From NCBI GenBank assembly GCA_001600635.1, contig BCKL01000019.1, positions 440,990 to 504,989 of the forward strand: 64,000 bases of DNA, given 5' to 3'. The notes beneath the pieces are model-generated. The model was not told the origin of the DNA and did not search any database. It saw only the letters and a list, made by a program, of their open reading frames with translations. The position numbers were made by a program, and so were the translations under genes. This DNA comes from Leucosporidium creatinivorum (taxonomy: Eukaryota; Basidiomycota; Microbotryomycetes; Leucosporidiales; Leucosporidiaceae). Positions 20,821 to 31,449 of the stretch are shown here, piece by piece. The number at the start of each line of letters is the position of its first letter. Positions within the stretch are counted from its first letter, which is position 1.

Positions 20821-21651
20821 TTAGTTGTCCTCCTCCTTCTCCTCGTCCTTCTTCTCCTCGACCTCCTGCAGGCCATCAAGAGCGTCAGCTTGCTGTACGC
20901 GAAACCCAGTTCGGCGCTGAAGCCGAAACCGAAACCAACTCACCTTGTCGTTGGTGTTCTGCGAGGCCTCGGCGACCTTAGAGACGTCCTTGGGTCCATC
21001 AACCTTCTCCTTCTTGGCAGCAGGCGCATCGGTAGCGGTCTCCTCCTTCTCGGTCTCCTTCACCTCGGCGACCTCCTCCTCGTCCTCCTTCTCCGATGCG
21101 GGGGTGTCGGCAGCGTGGACCTTGTCCGCGACGGCATGGGCGGAAGCGGCGGCCTCAGTCTTAAGCTGAGCGGGCTTGGCGTTGGCGGTGTGGTGGCCGT
21201 GAGCGTGAGCATCCTCCTTGGGCGAAGTCAGGTAGCTGTTGGGGCGCGAAAGCGATCAGCGATGTTCGTAAATCGAGAGAGTTGAAGGTCGGAAAGCATG
21301 CTCTGCTACCGCGCAGGCCTCCGGCACAGCAGGCGCTCCCCCTCAGCCAGCGAAAGCCCGCAAACTCTCCACCTCGGCGCTGCTTCCAGCTCGACCGAGA
21401 TTGCTCCAAACGCGGCGATAAAACGTACAAGACGGTAGGGACGAAGACGGCGAGGGAAGCGATCTGTATAGTGAGGTGCAGAGGGTCAGCGAAGGCGGTC
21501 ACCTCATTGAGACGCGGAGGAAGACGGCGCTTCTGTAGCTACTTACGGCCCACGGGAGATCTGATTTGACGGGAGCAGGACCAGCAGTCGAGTAAGCCCT
21601 GCGCGAGGAAGCGCGAGCGGCCTGGCGAGCGGCAGAAGCGAAGCGGAACAT
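20821..21651 (-). CDS. Small mitochondrial single-TM protein with acidic C-terminal tail
   Basis: Four exons encode about 157 residues. Residues 1-25 are rich in Arg/Ser/Ala without acids (MFRFASAARQAARASSRRAY), a classical mitochondrial presequence with a likely cleavage after RRAYS. A single hydrophobic segment follows (WAIASLAVFVPTVFYLTS), then an Ala/Glu/Lys-rich, strongly charged tail ending EEKKDEEKEEDN. The topology suggests an inner-membrane protein with a soluble charged domain. Uncharacterised fungal proteins of this form are known; I assign no function. The second intron (~190 nt) is longer than most in the window. The stop is TAA at 20821-20823. A truncated copy of its 5' end lies downstream at 20162-20365. 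Confidence 0.78.
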
Positions 21652-22189
21652 GACGAGTTATGAGGAGGAGGAAGAGAAGCGAAGTTGCCCGTCGGCGCTT
21701 CTTGGCTCTCGACAATTCGTTCACTCAGCTCCGAACAACTCTTATCGCACTACAGCTACTTCCGCATCATGCTCGTGCTCCCTCGCTACCTGCGCCAGCT
21801 CGAACTTTCGACCGCTCGGAGAAGCACCGCCGGCAGACGCGATTCTAGCCTCGAACCAGCTACAGGGACGCCAGGGAGCTCGCGGACTCGCGTGCTGAGC
21901 TATAAGATCTCAAGCTACCGCCATGCGCTGCATCAGCTCAGCACGGCAAGGTCGAAGCGGGAAGGGGCATGCAAGGTTCGGAGCCAGCCTTGTTCTAAGA
22001 GCGTGGGATGCCTGGGATCCGCGCCCGAGAGGGCTGATGTGCGCTCGAGGGATCACCTGAGGTGCAGCTCTCGCGGACTTACTGCTGGGCACCACCTTCG
22101 CCGCCCAGCCCCCCTTCCCGATGGCTGTCGACGCAGCTCTTCCTCGTCTCCTTCCCGCCGCTGCTTCCTGCCGACAAGCAGACGTCGCC
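21652..22189. promoter_or_regulatory. Divergent promoter, mitochondrial protein / patatin-like gene
   Basis: 538 bp between start codons on opposite strands. No supported gene or repeat. Confidence 0.5.
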
Positions 22190-25117
22190 ATGGCTGCGGT
22201 AGGTGGTCTAGTGTACTCTAGCTATCAGACCCGAGCCTCCTGACACCTTCCCGACGACAGCACGACCCTCCTACCCCTTCCACCAACCCTCCCGCCGTCG
22301 ACGTCAAAGAGCTCCGAATCGCCCTCGTCCTCACCGGAGGCGTCTCGCTGGCGATCTACATGGTGCGCGTCGGCTATAGTCCTCGCTAACGCTTGCCGCT
22401 GATATTCTGCACTCACAGCACGGCATCACTCTCGAGCTTCACAAGCTCGCTCGCGCTTCCCACGCCCTGGAAGCCTACCTCGCCAACGGCGGCAAAGTGC
22501 CCGCTCAAGTCAACTCAGCCACGCTCGAGGCCATCCGAGGGTCAGCGTATCCCGGCAAGTGGGACACCGAGGACATCTACCTCGACTTCCTTCTTCGCCT
22601 CTCGGCTCAGCATCATCGTCGCCTCAAGGTCGTTATCGACATCATCGGTGGAAGCTCGGCCGGAGGCATCAACGGCCTACTTCTCGGCTCGGCGCTGGCT
22701 GGCAATCGTAGCCAAGATGCCGCTAGGACGCTCTGGATCCGCGAGGGAGGTATCGGTCGCCTCGTCCAGGAGCCCGGATCCGACGAGCTCGACAGCGCTG
22801 GAAGCAAGCCGTCTCGTCTGCAACGCCTCACTGGTGTCATCGATGTCATCTGGAGCGGATGGCAAGGCCGCGCCTCGTCTGACGGAACCTTCACCAACAT
22901 TACGTCCATCCTCAAATCCGCCGCCAAAATCTTCGCCGACCCCACCAAAGCAGTCCTCAGCGGCACCGGCTTCAGCGTCAAACTCTACGACGCCTTCAAG
23001 AAGCTGGAGATTCAGGACTCCTCGGCGAGCTACGCGGCTTCGCTCGTTCCCACTGGCGAGACGCTCGAGCTCTTAGCGACCTGCACCACCGTTCGAGGTG
23101 TTCGAGGACCCATCCTCTCGGGCGGCGCCTCCGAGATAACGGGCGTCAGCTACCGCCAGGTTATGCGCTTCGTTCACGAGTCGCAGAAGGCCAGTAGCTT
23201 CCTCGCCGGGCAGTACACCTCGGCGCTCGCCTTCGCTGCCCGCGTCACATCCTCTTTTCCCGGTCAGCTTCTCGAGCCTAGCCTCCGAAGAACACCCTAC
23301 TAACTCAATATCTCCACAGGCGCCTTCCCTCCCACCTCGGTTAAGGACTACTCTTTGAAGGTCAAGGCCCCAGTCGATTTCCACGACCCTTCGCCGGCCT
23401 CGCCTCACTTCCTCTACGGCGCTCGTTCTCCCACTTCTAACGATGACCCTCGTACAGCCGTCGATATCGCGCGGGATATCGCGCGGGAGCAGTGGTACAT
23501 GGACGGCGGAGTCTGCGACAACTACCCCTTCGACATCGTGCTCGGCGCCATCAGCGACAAACGAGCTTCCGTTCAAACGTCAAGGGAGCTCATCTATGTC
23601 GAACCTGATCCAAGGAGTCAGGTTGAGCCGCACGAGCATGGGGAGCAGCCTACCATCGTGGAGACGGTCAAGCAAGCCCTTTCGACGATCCCTGGACAGG
23701 TGAGTCTCGTCGACTCGCTCGCCAGGCTCGAGGAATCGAACGGCATCGCCACAGACGTGGGCGCGATCGCCGAGAAGCTCATGAACGATCTGATCCGCGA
23801 GGCAGAGGAAGGTGCGTTTGCGGAGGCCGACAGCGAGGACATTCCGCTGACACCTCTCGCTCCACAGGCGCCAATGCCCCCGTCGTCCTCGCGCCTGAGA
23901 TCAACTTGCTCTCTGGTGAGATCTACGATGCGATGCAGCTCGTTGCCGAGGGAAAGCGATTCGCCACCATACTCGTTTCGCGCCTTCGCATCTCGCCGAG
24001 GTCGAGCAGCGGCCGAGCCATCGTCGGCATGTTCGCCAAGCAAGCCTCTCTCATACTTCTGAGTGGAGTGCAAGTGCCCAAGCTGGCTTATCAGAGTAGG
24101 AGGTGTGAGTTTGCGTTGCAGGTAAGTCGTCTGCTTTCGAGCTCTGCCGAGCTCGCCGAACGCTGACCGGCCTCTGCTCCTCGCTTCTGACAGGGATTGA
24201 ACACTGCTCTCGCCACACACCTCACCGCTGAGAACCGAGTCTACCTGTTGCGCATCAAACAGGTCGTCTGGGATTGGAAGGTCGCTCTCGGCGCAGCGGG
24301 CCTCGACGCTGCCGACGTCTCACTCGACACCCACTTCCCATCCTTCAACAGACAAGACCCTTTCAAGTCGCTCGACCCCGAGACCTCGCTCAAGGCTATC
24401 TCCAGCAAGCTATGGACGTCGTACTCTCAGGCGCTAGCCACCCGCCTTCCTGCCCTCGCCGTCCCCGTGGAGCTTGAGTCGATTGACGACGATGCCTTGT
24501 GCAAGAAGTGGGCCTATCGAACTTCTCGGAACTCTGAGCGCCTCGATTACGATTATCGCTGACCATCTTCGCCTCTCCCTTCTCCCCCACTCTTCTCTCG
24601 CACGACCAGACTTCGCTCCCGCCTCGAGAAGTTCACCAACTGGGACCACGTTATCTTCCCTCTGCTCGCCCTCTCTCGGCTGCCCGCCCTCAAGCCCGTC
24701 CACGTCTGCCGCTTCTCCCCCCTCGACGCCCACCTACTTTTCGACAAGGAGGAGCGCGCCGTCGCCGAGCAGCGAGCCGGCGTCGTCAAATCCGAGGAGG
24801 AGAAAGTCAGGGGCAAGGCGGTGTACCATTTCGGCGCTTTCTTCTCCGAGAGTGCGAGGGAAAACGACTACCTCGTCGGTCGACTCGATGCGGTGGAGAT
24901 GATCCTGAAGATGCTGGGAAGGCAGGGCACGACTGGAACGGGCGGAGAGTCGCCAGTCACCTCGGAGGAGCTTACGAAGGAAACGAGCGACCTGGCTTTC
25001 GACGCCTTTCGGTGTATTCTCAGAGCTGAGAGCGCCGGCAAGGATCGCCTTAGCGACGAACTCATCGCCTTCGTCAACTCGAAGATCCAGGCAAAGAGGC
25101 CTCAACCGAAGTTGTAG
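22190..25117 (+). CDS. Patatin-like phospholipase (DUF3376-type)
   Basis: A serine lipid acyl hydrolase with a Ser-Asp dyad. The initiating exon is only nine coding bases (ATGGCTGCG), followed by an intron ending ACGACAG. The oxyanion-hole motif ALVLTGGVSLAIYMHGI is near residue 25, the nucleophile elbow GGSSAGGING near residue 115-125, and the catalytic Asp in DGGVCDNYPFDIVL in the mid-region. The C-terminal half carries blocks (RFATILVSRLRISPR, ENRVYLLRIKQVVWDW, VYHFGAFFSESARENDYLVG with GRLDAVEMILK) that resemble the DUF3376 patatin-related proteins best known from actinobacteria, with members in fungi. Length is roughly 850 residues. It probably acts on phospholipids or neutral lipids; location is unclear because no signal peptide is visible. 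One late intron seems to start at GTGCAAG. The stop is TAG at 25115-25117. Confidence 0.85.
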
Positions 25118-25322
25118 GTGACGAGGACACATCTGTGTATTTTTTGTGTGCTATACATATTGCTTAGCGGATCAGCGCAACGGGAGACGAGAGCGAGAAT
25201 GCGAGAGCAAAGCCGGCGCCGAGCTCGGGGCTTTCTTCTCAAGCCTCTCGCAACGCCCTGTTCGGCTTCTCTGGTAAGTCATGACTAGAATACAACATGC
25301 TATAAACATCGAGCGCCCCGCC

Positions 25323-26191
25323 CTACACCTTGTAACCCTCTCGTTCCCGCCCGCTGCTCACCTCCAACGCGTTCACGAGAATCTGCCATGCCCCTCTCAT
25401 CGCCGACCACAGATCCGCGTTCCCCACTTGCAACGCCACCGCGTTCCCATATAGCCCACTTAGCAGCTCGAGTCGATCAAGTAACGCTCCCGGCTCCTGC
25501 AGCGCGCAACGATCCGGCTCGGCGAAGCTTGTGCTGCTTCATCCTCGTCCAAGAATCCGACAAGAGGATGTAGGACGGCGTGAACGCTTTCCAAGTAGAT
25601 CCAGGTATGTAGGAGGTAGAAGCTGGATGTCGAAGGGAGGGTGACGGGGCAGGGAGTAGCTTGTGAGGCGCCGGCGCCTGCGAGGGAGGAAAGGAGAGGG
25701 CTGGCGAGCGCCCAAAGGAGGCCGTGGATGGGCAGGAGAAGAGGCTGTGGAGAGTCGTCGAATGTTATGGACAGCTGGTGGGTCGGGTGACAGGCCGTTG
25801 AGGGTTCCGTCGTTGAAGGAGATGGGGGATTGAAGGCGGGAGAAGTGAAGGAGGGAGTGTCGGCTTCGACTGTAGCAAGCATGCTTGGTCCTAGAGCGGG
25901 CAAGAGATGTCAGTTGAGCACGATGCGGTTGCTGAGAGAGCTTCGGCGCTCACCTAGCTGCCGTAACCTGGCTTGAATGTAGAACAATGGAACTTCTCGG
26001 AGAGCCTCGTCGAGCTCCAGCGACGGGAGGGCCACTGCAGGAAGCGTGGGAGGTGCCGGTAAAAGGAGCGGCACTTCATACTCGACGCTGTTCTTTCCCG
26101 ACGCCCTCACCGGAGCGAGGAGCGCTTTCAACGAAGGTCGAGCGTCGACTTGAGCTTCGGCGAGGAGGAGGGCAGATCGCTGAGCTGTCAT
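25323..26191 (-). CDS. Clp1 (clampless1)-like developmental protein
   Basis: Clp1-type proteins are basidiomycete-specific and needed for clamp/sexual development in Coprinopsis and Ustilago. Here the first exon gives PSLKALLAPVRASG and REVPLFYIQARLRQLGPSML. Exon 2 contains LLLPIHGLLWALASPLLSSL and TLPSTSSFYLLHTWIYLES. The last part reads LLDRLELLSGLYGNAVALQ, then DLWSAMRGAWQILVNAL, to a TAG stop. The succession of an inward 'LPIHxLL' segment, a 'LP..SFxLLHxxIY' segment and a terminal helical Trp-rich segment is my basis for the assignment. Joining exon 2 to the last part needs an intron 25497-25561 with an unusual GTCGGA donor and no clear branch site, or a frameshift; this is unresolved. 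The ATG at 26191 is the first that fits; the N-terminus could be longer. About 240 residues. Confidence 0.55.
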
Positions 26192-27762
26192 CGTCTCCCA
26201 AGTCGACCGCTTGGAGCTGGCTGAAAGAGACCAGAGGAAGGCTGTTTGTAAACATGCGCTTCCAGCAGCACACCAAAAAGTACCCCGGGCTGTCAACGGC
26301 GACGATCTTGAAGCTAGCGCTCGCCGGTCGACCCAGCCCCGCCTTCCCACCTCTCCCGCCGCAGAAGTGAGGCAGCCATCGCTCGTCGTCAAGCCAGAGG
26401 AGATGTCGTCGATGCGTCTGAGCCTTCCTGTACCCCGTTTCCTGGCCTCTCCGAGCAGCGTCGGCGCCGAGCAAACCTTCTGGCAAGCTTCCCAGTCTGA
26501 GCCGTCCAGCTCCGCACCGCAAGCGCTCACTGCACCTCGGGATGAAGTGCGCTAATCTCCTCCATGATGTATGCCTTGCATCTCGCTTGGTACAGGCCCA
26601 GCGATTCGGGTCGCCGATCAAAGATTGGCTGCCCAAATCGCTCCTCCTCCTCCTCCTCCTCCGCCGTCGTCTCGGCACGATGAGTCTTCTACGCTTGGTC
26701 GAGCGTGTGTGTCGTACATCAAGGCCAGTAGAACAGCCTGCGCAAGTCGCTTTGCCCCTGGAGCAAGAAGTTTGAAGGTCTCAGGCGAGGAAAAAGTGGG
26801 AGAGAGCCTCGGCCGAGAATAAGCTTCAGCTGCCTGCTGGGATCTCTGACGCCTGCCTGTACCCTCACTACTCACAAGTTACGCAAGCTGTCGAAGAGCA
26901 ACGTCAAGTTGAGGGCCGACCAACAAGCGAGCCTCAGGCTGCCTCACCACTCGGCCGGAGCACTCGCGCGGTGAGCAACGGAAAGGGAGAGCAGAGACAA
27001 CACAGTACCCCCGAGAATAGCGAGCTGTGATGTGCGAGTCTACGAGTGTTGCGTCGTACAGGCTGAGTCGTGAGGAAGCGAGATGAGCGGAAGGAGAGAG
27101 GGAGAGAGGCGATTCTTGCGCCGAGGTCTCCAAGTCGAGCTCGTCCTTCAGGCTCGCAGTTGAGTCGCCGCTTTGAATCACGAGCTTGATCTATGTTGCT
27201 GACTCAGGTCCTGACCTACTGCAACCCTGGCGAAGCATTGGCGAGCGAGCTGAGCTCTCGGTTTGGAAGGGAAGGCGAGAGGCCAGAGAGACGGTGCTGC
27301 TGCAGAAGGAGTGCAGCTGAAGTATCGAGCCGGTCGATAGTACATGTATTAAAGGCTCGGGCTTCTGCACAGAGCGAGAGTATGCTGTAGAACTGTCGAA
27401 AGCGACGGCTTCGGCGATGGCCCCAGCTCGGCGCTGGCCTCACAAAGGCAAGCAGAGCCTCTAGCACCTTCTGGGTGAAGCCATGGGTTCGGTATGACTT
27501 TCAGAGAACTCTAATCATGCTCAAATGCACCAGCAAGCATGGTAGCAGGGCTCAAAGCGCCGGCAAGCCAGCGCCTCCTTTCGATCTTTCCGGCCTCTCT
27601 TCCTCTCTTTTTCTTCCGATCTGCGCTCTGCTTCGACTTTACCACTGGACCTCTTCCTCTCTCGGCGTGCTCGCTACGCTGGCCGTAAATCATAACCTGG
27701 CTCGAGGTCAACCCTCGCGGCCACTCGTCTCTCTCCCTTCGACCACATCTCTCTGAAACGAC
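26192..27762. other. Long divergent intergenic region upstream of the Clp1-like gene
   Basis: About 1.57 kb, unusually long for this window. On the minus strand a patch near 26540-26620 reads GLYQARCKAYIMEEISALHP and stops at a GTGAGC donor-like site, so extra 5' exons of the Clp1-like gene or a separate gene remnant are possible. A (CTC)n run lies at 26642-26662. The rest shows no supported gene. Confidence 0.4.
26640..26664. repeat. (CTC)n trinucleotide microsatellite
   Basis: About eight consecutive CTC/TCC triplets in the intergenic region upstream of the Clp1-like gene. Confidence 0.8.
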
Positions 27763-29027
27763 ATGACGCTTCGCGCCAAGTGGACACCTTTCGCTGGCTC
27801 GCTGGCTGGCAAGCCCCTCTCTACGGCCCTCATTCGCTCATCTCAGTCGCTCGCCGTCGTTGGCTCGACGGCCTATGTCTTCGGGGGCGAGCTGCTGCCT
27901 CGTACGCCCGTCGACGCCGGCTTGATCAAGATCAGACTTACTGGTAAGACCTTCTCCTGCTCTACGACACACCTACACCTCTGCGCCGAGCTGATAGCCT
28001 CTTCCCCACGCAGATGGCACAATCGACATCCTCTCGGCCGCCGAGGGTTCAGCCTGGCCTGCTAAGCGCGTAGGAGCATCGCTGGTTGCTGCTGGAGACT
28101 CCCTCTACCTCTGGGGCGGTCGCGGAGGCAAGGGCATGGGAGTCTTTGACGGCGCCGAGGAGGATCTCTGGCGTTTCGCTACTCAATCAAAGACTTGGGA
28201 GATGCTACGGACCACAGGAGAGAAGCCCGAGCAGCGATCTTTTCATGTGCTCTCCGTCTCGAATGTGAGATCATCTCGAGATCCGACTTCAGACTGCTCG
28301 GCGCTGACCCTTCCTTCCCTTTGCGGCACCGACAGGATCAAAAGACCCTCTACCTCCACGCCGGCTGCCCTCCAAAAGGTCGCTTATCGACCCTTCACTC
28401 GCTCGACATCGCCTCCCTCACCTGGACTTCCCTCGCATCGGCGCCCGAGCCTGGACGAGGCGGAACGAATCTGGCTCCCCTCCCTTCGTCGAACCTCCTC
28501 GCTCGCTTCGGAGGATTCGCAGGATACGAGCTTGGAGGCTTCGAGCTCTACGACCCTGCCCAGAACGCCTGGGAGAGCGTTGAGATTGCAGTAGAGGGCG
28601 GAGGAGAGGGACCGGAGGCGAGGAGTGTCGCTGCGTTGCAGGGTGTGGAGAGTGTTGTTGAGTGGGAGGGGAAGAAGGTCGTCGCTATAATGGCTCTAGG
28701 GGAGCGAGAGGGAGCGCCGGCCGAGCTGGGGCACGATGGTGCTGGTTTTGTGAGTGCTCGGCGATAGCAGTTGGTCGCTCTTCGGTCGACTGACTCGGCT
28801 CTCTGCAGTTCCACGACGATGCCTGGGCTCTCCTCGCTACCAAATTCACTCCCCCTGACTACTCGTGGCTCAAGCTCGAGCCTTCTTCTTCCTCGACTGC
28901 TCTCCCCGAAGCTCGAGGTTGGCTCCCTTCGGCGAGCTGGGGAGACAAAGTCGTCCTTCAAGGAGGATTGAACGCCAAGAATGAGCGACTTGGTGATGGT
29001 TGGACTCTGGAGGCTGTGCTGGAGTAG
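27763..29027 (+). CDS. Kelch-repeat protein
   Basis: A four-exon gene for about 360 residues forming a predicted beta-propeller. Kelch blades are visible as repeated hydrophobic-Gly-Gly segments with later Trp residues: STAYVFGGELLP, DSLYLWGGRGG with EDLWRFATQSKTW, KTLYLHAGCPP with LDIASLTWTSL, NLLARFGGFAGYELG with LYDPAQNAWESV, and DKVVLQGGL near the end. No F-box, BTB or catalytic domain is attached, so it is a stand-alone propeller, most similar in form to small fungal and plant Kelch proteins of unknown role. Introns are GT-AG; the second carries CTCGGCGCTGAC. The start lies in a GACATGACG context 5' of the first blade, and the stop is TAG 29025-29027. Confidence 0.85.
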
Positions 29028-29222
29028 TTTGCAAGAGACAATTCGTGCACATACTTGACTTCACAGCCAGCAAGTGAGCGAGCTCGGCGATCGTTTCGGT
29101 TCTTCCTTTAAGACTTTGCCGACTTTTTTCAAGGCTTCAGAGGTCCAGAAACTCTCTCAAATGTACTCCGTAGCATGTAGGGCTCACGACTGACCTGTGA
29201 AGCGAAGCAGCTAGTGGACAGC

Positions 29223-30867
29223 ATGACGTCGCGCTTGAGGGCGTCGTCTGTTTGCCTCCTCAAACATCGTCCGCTTCGCCAATTCGCCGTCCAGCAGCTC
29301 CGCACGGTACATCTCAAAGCACGACCAAGTAGCATGCCTCGCCACCCGCCTGCAAGCGTCACCAAGAAAGCCCAAATCGAGGAGCGCGCGGCTCAGTACG
29401 AGCTCGCGGAGCAAGAAGCTCGCCTGCTGAGGCTACACATCCGCCGAGACCACAAGCAGCCTCGCAAGGGTCGACCTACGGCCAAGCATGTCGCCGACAA
29501 GTATCCTCTAGTGACAGCAGCGAGTCTCTCGGTGCGGCTAAGGAAAGCAGCGGCTCAAGTCGAGGATGCTTTCGAGACGAGGCAGGATTGGCTAGTCCTG
29601 GTGAGCTACATGTCGCTGCAACTGACTGCTAGGAAAGCTGACGACACGCTACAGGCAGGAGAAACTCGCGCGAAGCTTGAAATCACCCGCGCCGAGCAGA
29701 TCTTTGATTTTGTGCCCCATACCTTCACGTTCGACTGCCAAGGTGCGTTTCTTGCTTCGCTGTAGCAACTTTGGCTGAGCCTACTGCACCCGCAGACCCC
29801 AACACGCCCCTCTTCACTCTCATCGAGTGGATTTCGGCGACCGGCTCGGTCGACCTCCCCGAGCTCATTCTAAGGGAGGGCGATTGGACCGGCCTACCCG
29901 AGGCGCTCGCCGCCGAAGATTGGTACGAAGGTGGAGCTATGAGCGTGCAGAGTACCGAGCATATGCCCTTGGTTCTCGAACGCTGGTTGCAGGGGCTCGA
30001 AGGAGCTAGTGAGTCTCGTGCTGCTGTTGTTTCGCTCCGTGTCGCTGACTTCGCCACTTCACAGCATCACCGACGGCGAGTGGCGACAGCTTATCCTCGG
30101 AGCCAACGAGTGGGACCTTGCCACAGTCGCCTTCCTCGACTTCGCCGCCGCCCACCGAATCGACCTCTGCTTCCTTCGGCCCAATGACACCCACCTCGAC
30201 CACCCACTCGACAAGATGATTCTCCCCAGCATTCAAGTGGCCTTCGCGGCAGAGGTCGCCAGCGCAGCTCGCAAAGGCAAGAGGGTCGATCGCCTCAACT
30301 TCCTTCCGTGAGCTCGGCTGCCCTCTCTCGTCCTCTCTGCCAAGGCTGACACTTTCTACCTCTCTCAGACACCTCAAAGCCGCTCGCGACAAGGTCTACA
30401 AGACGTCGGACGTCGTCCTCGAGGCCTTCCGCTCCAGTGGTCTCTGGCCTCTGAACGGCGCTCAATACCGCCAGGAGCAAGCCAATGCGCTCGTCTCTCA
30501 CCAGAACAACCTCGAAGCTCGACCTAGGTTGTTCCTTGCATCAACTACCTATGAGCCCGACCCGTCGGATGCATTGTACTTCGAAAGCGCCTCGCGGTTA
30601 CGCAGGGAGGCCGATGCTCGGCGCGCCGCCGCTTGGAGGAGGGAGATGTCGAGCGAGCACGAGTCGGAAGAGGATTCGGAGGACGACGTCTCCATCCCGC
30701 ACGAGAAGTACAGAGTGCTTCCTCCTCCTTTGAGCGACAACGCCCCACGCCCCCTCCACCTCCACTTCCACCTCATCCTCGACACCAGCCGCACCTCTCG
30801 GCGCCGACCCTCGCTCCCTCCCCTCTCCATCCTCGCGCCAACCTTTCCAGCCCTCCTCTTACGCTAA
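29223..30867 (+). CDS. Pogo/Fot1-type transposase-derived gene, probably domesticated
   Basis: The N-terminal half carries a Psq/HTH-like DNA-binding region (KKAQIEERAAQYELAEQEA, then KGRPTAKHVADKYPLVTAAS). The second half follows the DDE_1 fold order: PLFTLIEWISATGSVDLPEL, WLQGL, a FLDFAAAHRIDLCFLRPNDT stretch with HLDHPLDK, then VVLEAFRSSGLWPLNGAQY, matching tc1/mariner-pogo transposases. The first acidic catalytic position (usually in a DE-x-G motif) and the second (usually DGHxSH) read FDFVPHTF and LGANEWD, so they seem lost; the third (HPLDK) is kept. At least four introns with canonical ends and CTGAC/CTGAG branch sites interrupt it, unlike an active element. Alternative start at 29334. 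The C-terminus is uncertain: this frame ends at 30867, but an intron from about 30707 to 30888 could join it to 30889-31085. Confidence 0.7.
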
Positions 30868-30888
30868 CAATCGACCACTCAGCTCACA

Positions 30889-31085
30889 CTGGTTCGATGC
30901 CATCGACGACCCTTCAAGGCCGCGCTATCTCGCCTACAACGGCACCGGTCGCCCTGCCTTCGGTAACGAGATCTTGCAGGACGAGAACGCAAACCGAATG
31001 CAGGGTAGGGATGGGTACCCCTTGAAGATGTGTGATAGAGTGGATGAGCGACAGGCGTACAGTACGGGGCTGGGAACTTTGTAGA
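30889..31085 (+). other. Coding-like terminal segment, possible last exon(s) of the transposase-derived gene
   Basis: Preceded by a strong acceptor (CTAAC branch, 17 nt before CAG at 30888), this frame reads SHWFDAIDDPSRPRYLAYNG then TGRPAFGNEILQDENANRMQ and continues to TAG at 31083-31085. A further GTGAGT intron with a GCTGAC branch follows at about 31094-31150, leading to a segment reading YPSTTSITGSVAVYKS. No family is recognised. It may be the spliced C-terminus of the upstream gene or a separate small gene fragment. Confidence 0.4.
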
Positions 31086-31449
31086 TTGTGAGTCGTCCGC
31101 TTGCGACGATCGTCTTCGCCGAGCACAGGCTGACTGGCTCCTTCGCAGATCCTTCGACCACCTCCATCACCGGCTCAGTAGCAGTATATAAGTCAGTGCA
31201 CCACTGTACATAGACGTAGACTTGTTCAAGTTGTCGAGTTCAAGCCCTCGAAACTCGGCTCGGCGAAGGAAGGGCAAGACGACCTTTGCTCCCCCGTCCT
31301 CCCTGCTCGCTCTTCCACCACTGCACAGCACTAAAGAGCTAACTCATAGTGTATCCGGCTTCTGACTGAGTACTGGTACTGAGGATCTACTGTCCATGCT
31401 CCTCTTCTCTGTTCGGCGCTGCGAGCCGCTCGAACCGAATCCTCCAACT
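31086..31449. other. Convergent 3' region
   Basis: Between the transposase-derived gene and the stop of the Zn2Cys6 gene on the minus strand. Apart from the possible terminal exon noted above, nothing recognisable. Confidence 0.4.

Noticed and set aside
26076-26678. 201-codon Arg-rich frame on the minus strand
   Set aside because: Its poly-Arg start is the (CTC)n microsatellite read in another frame, and the frame has no domain or splice support.
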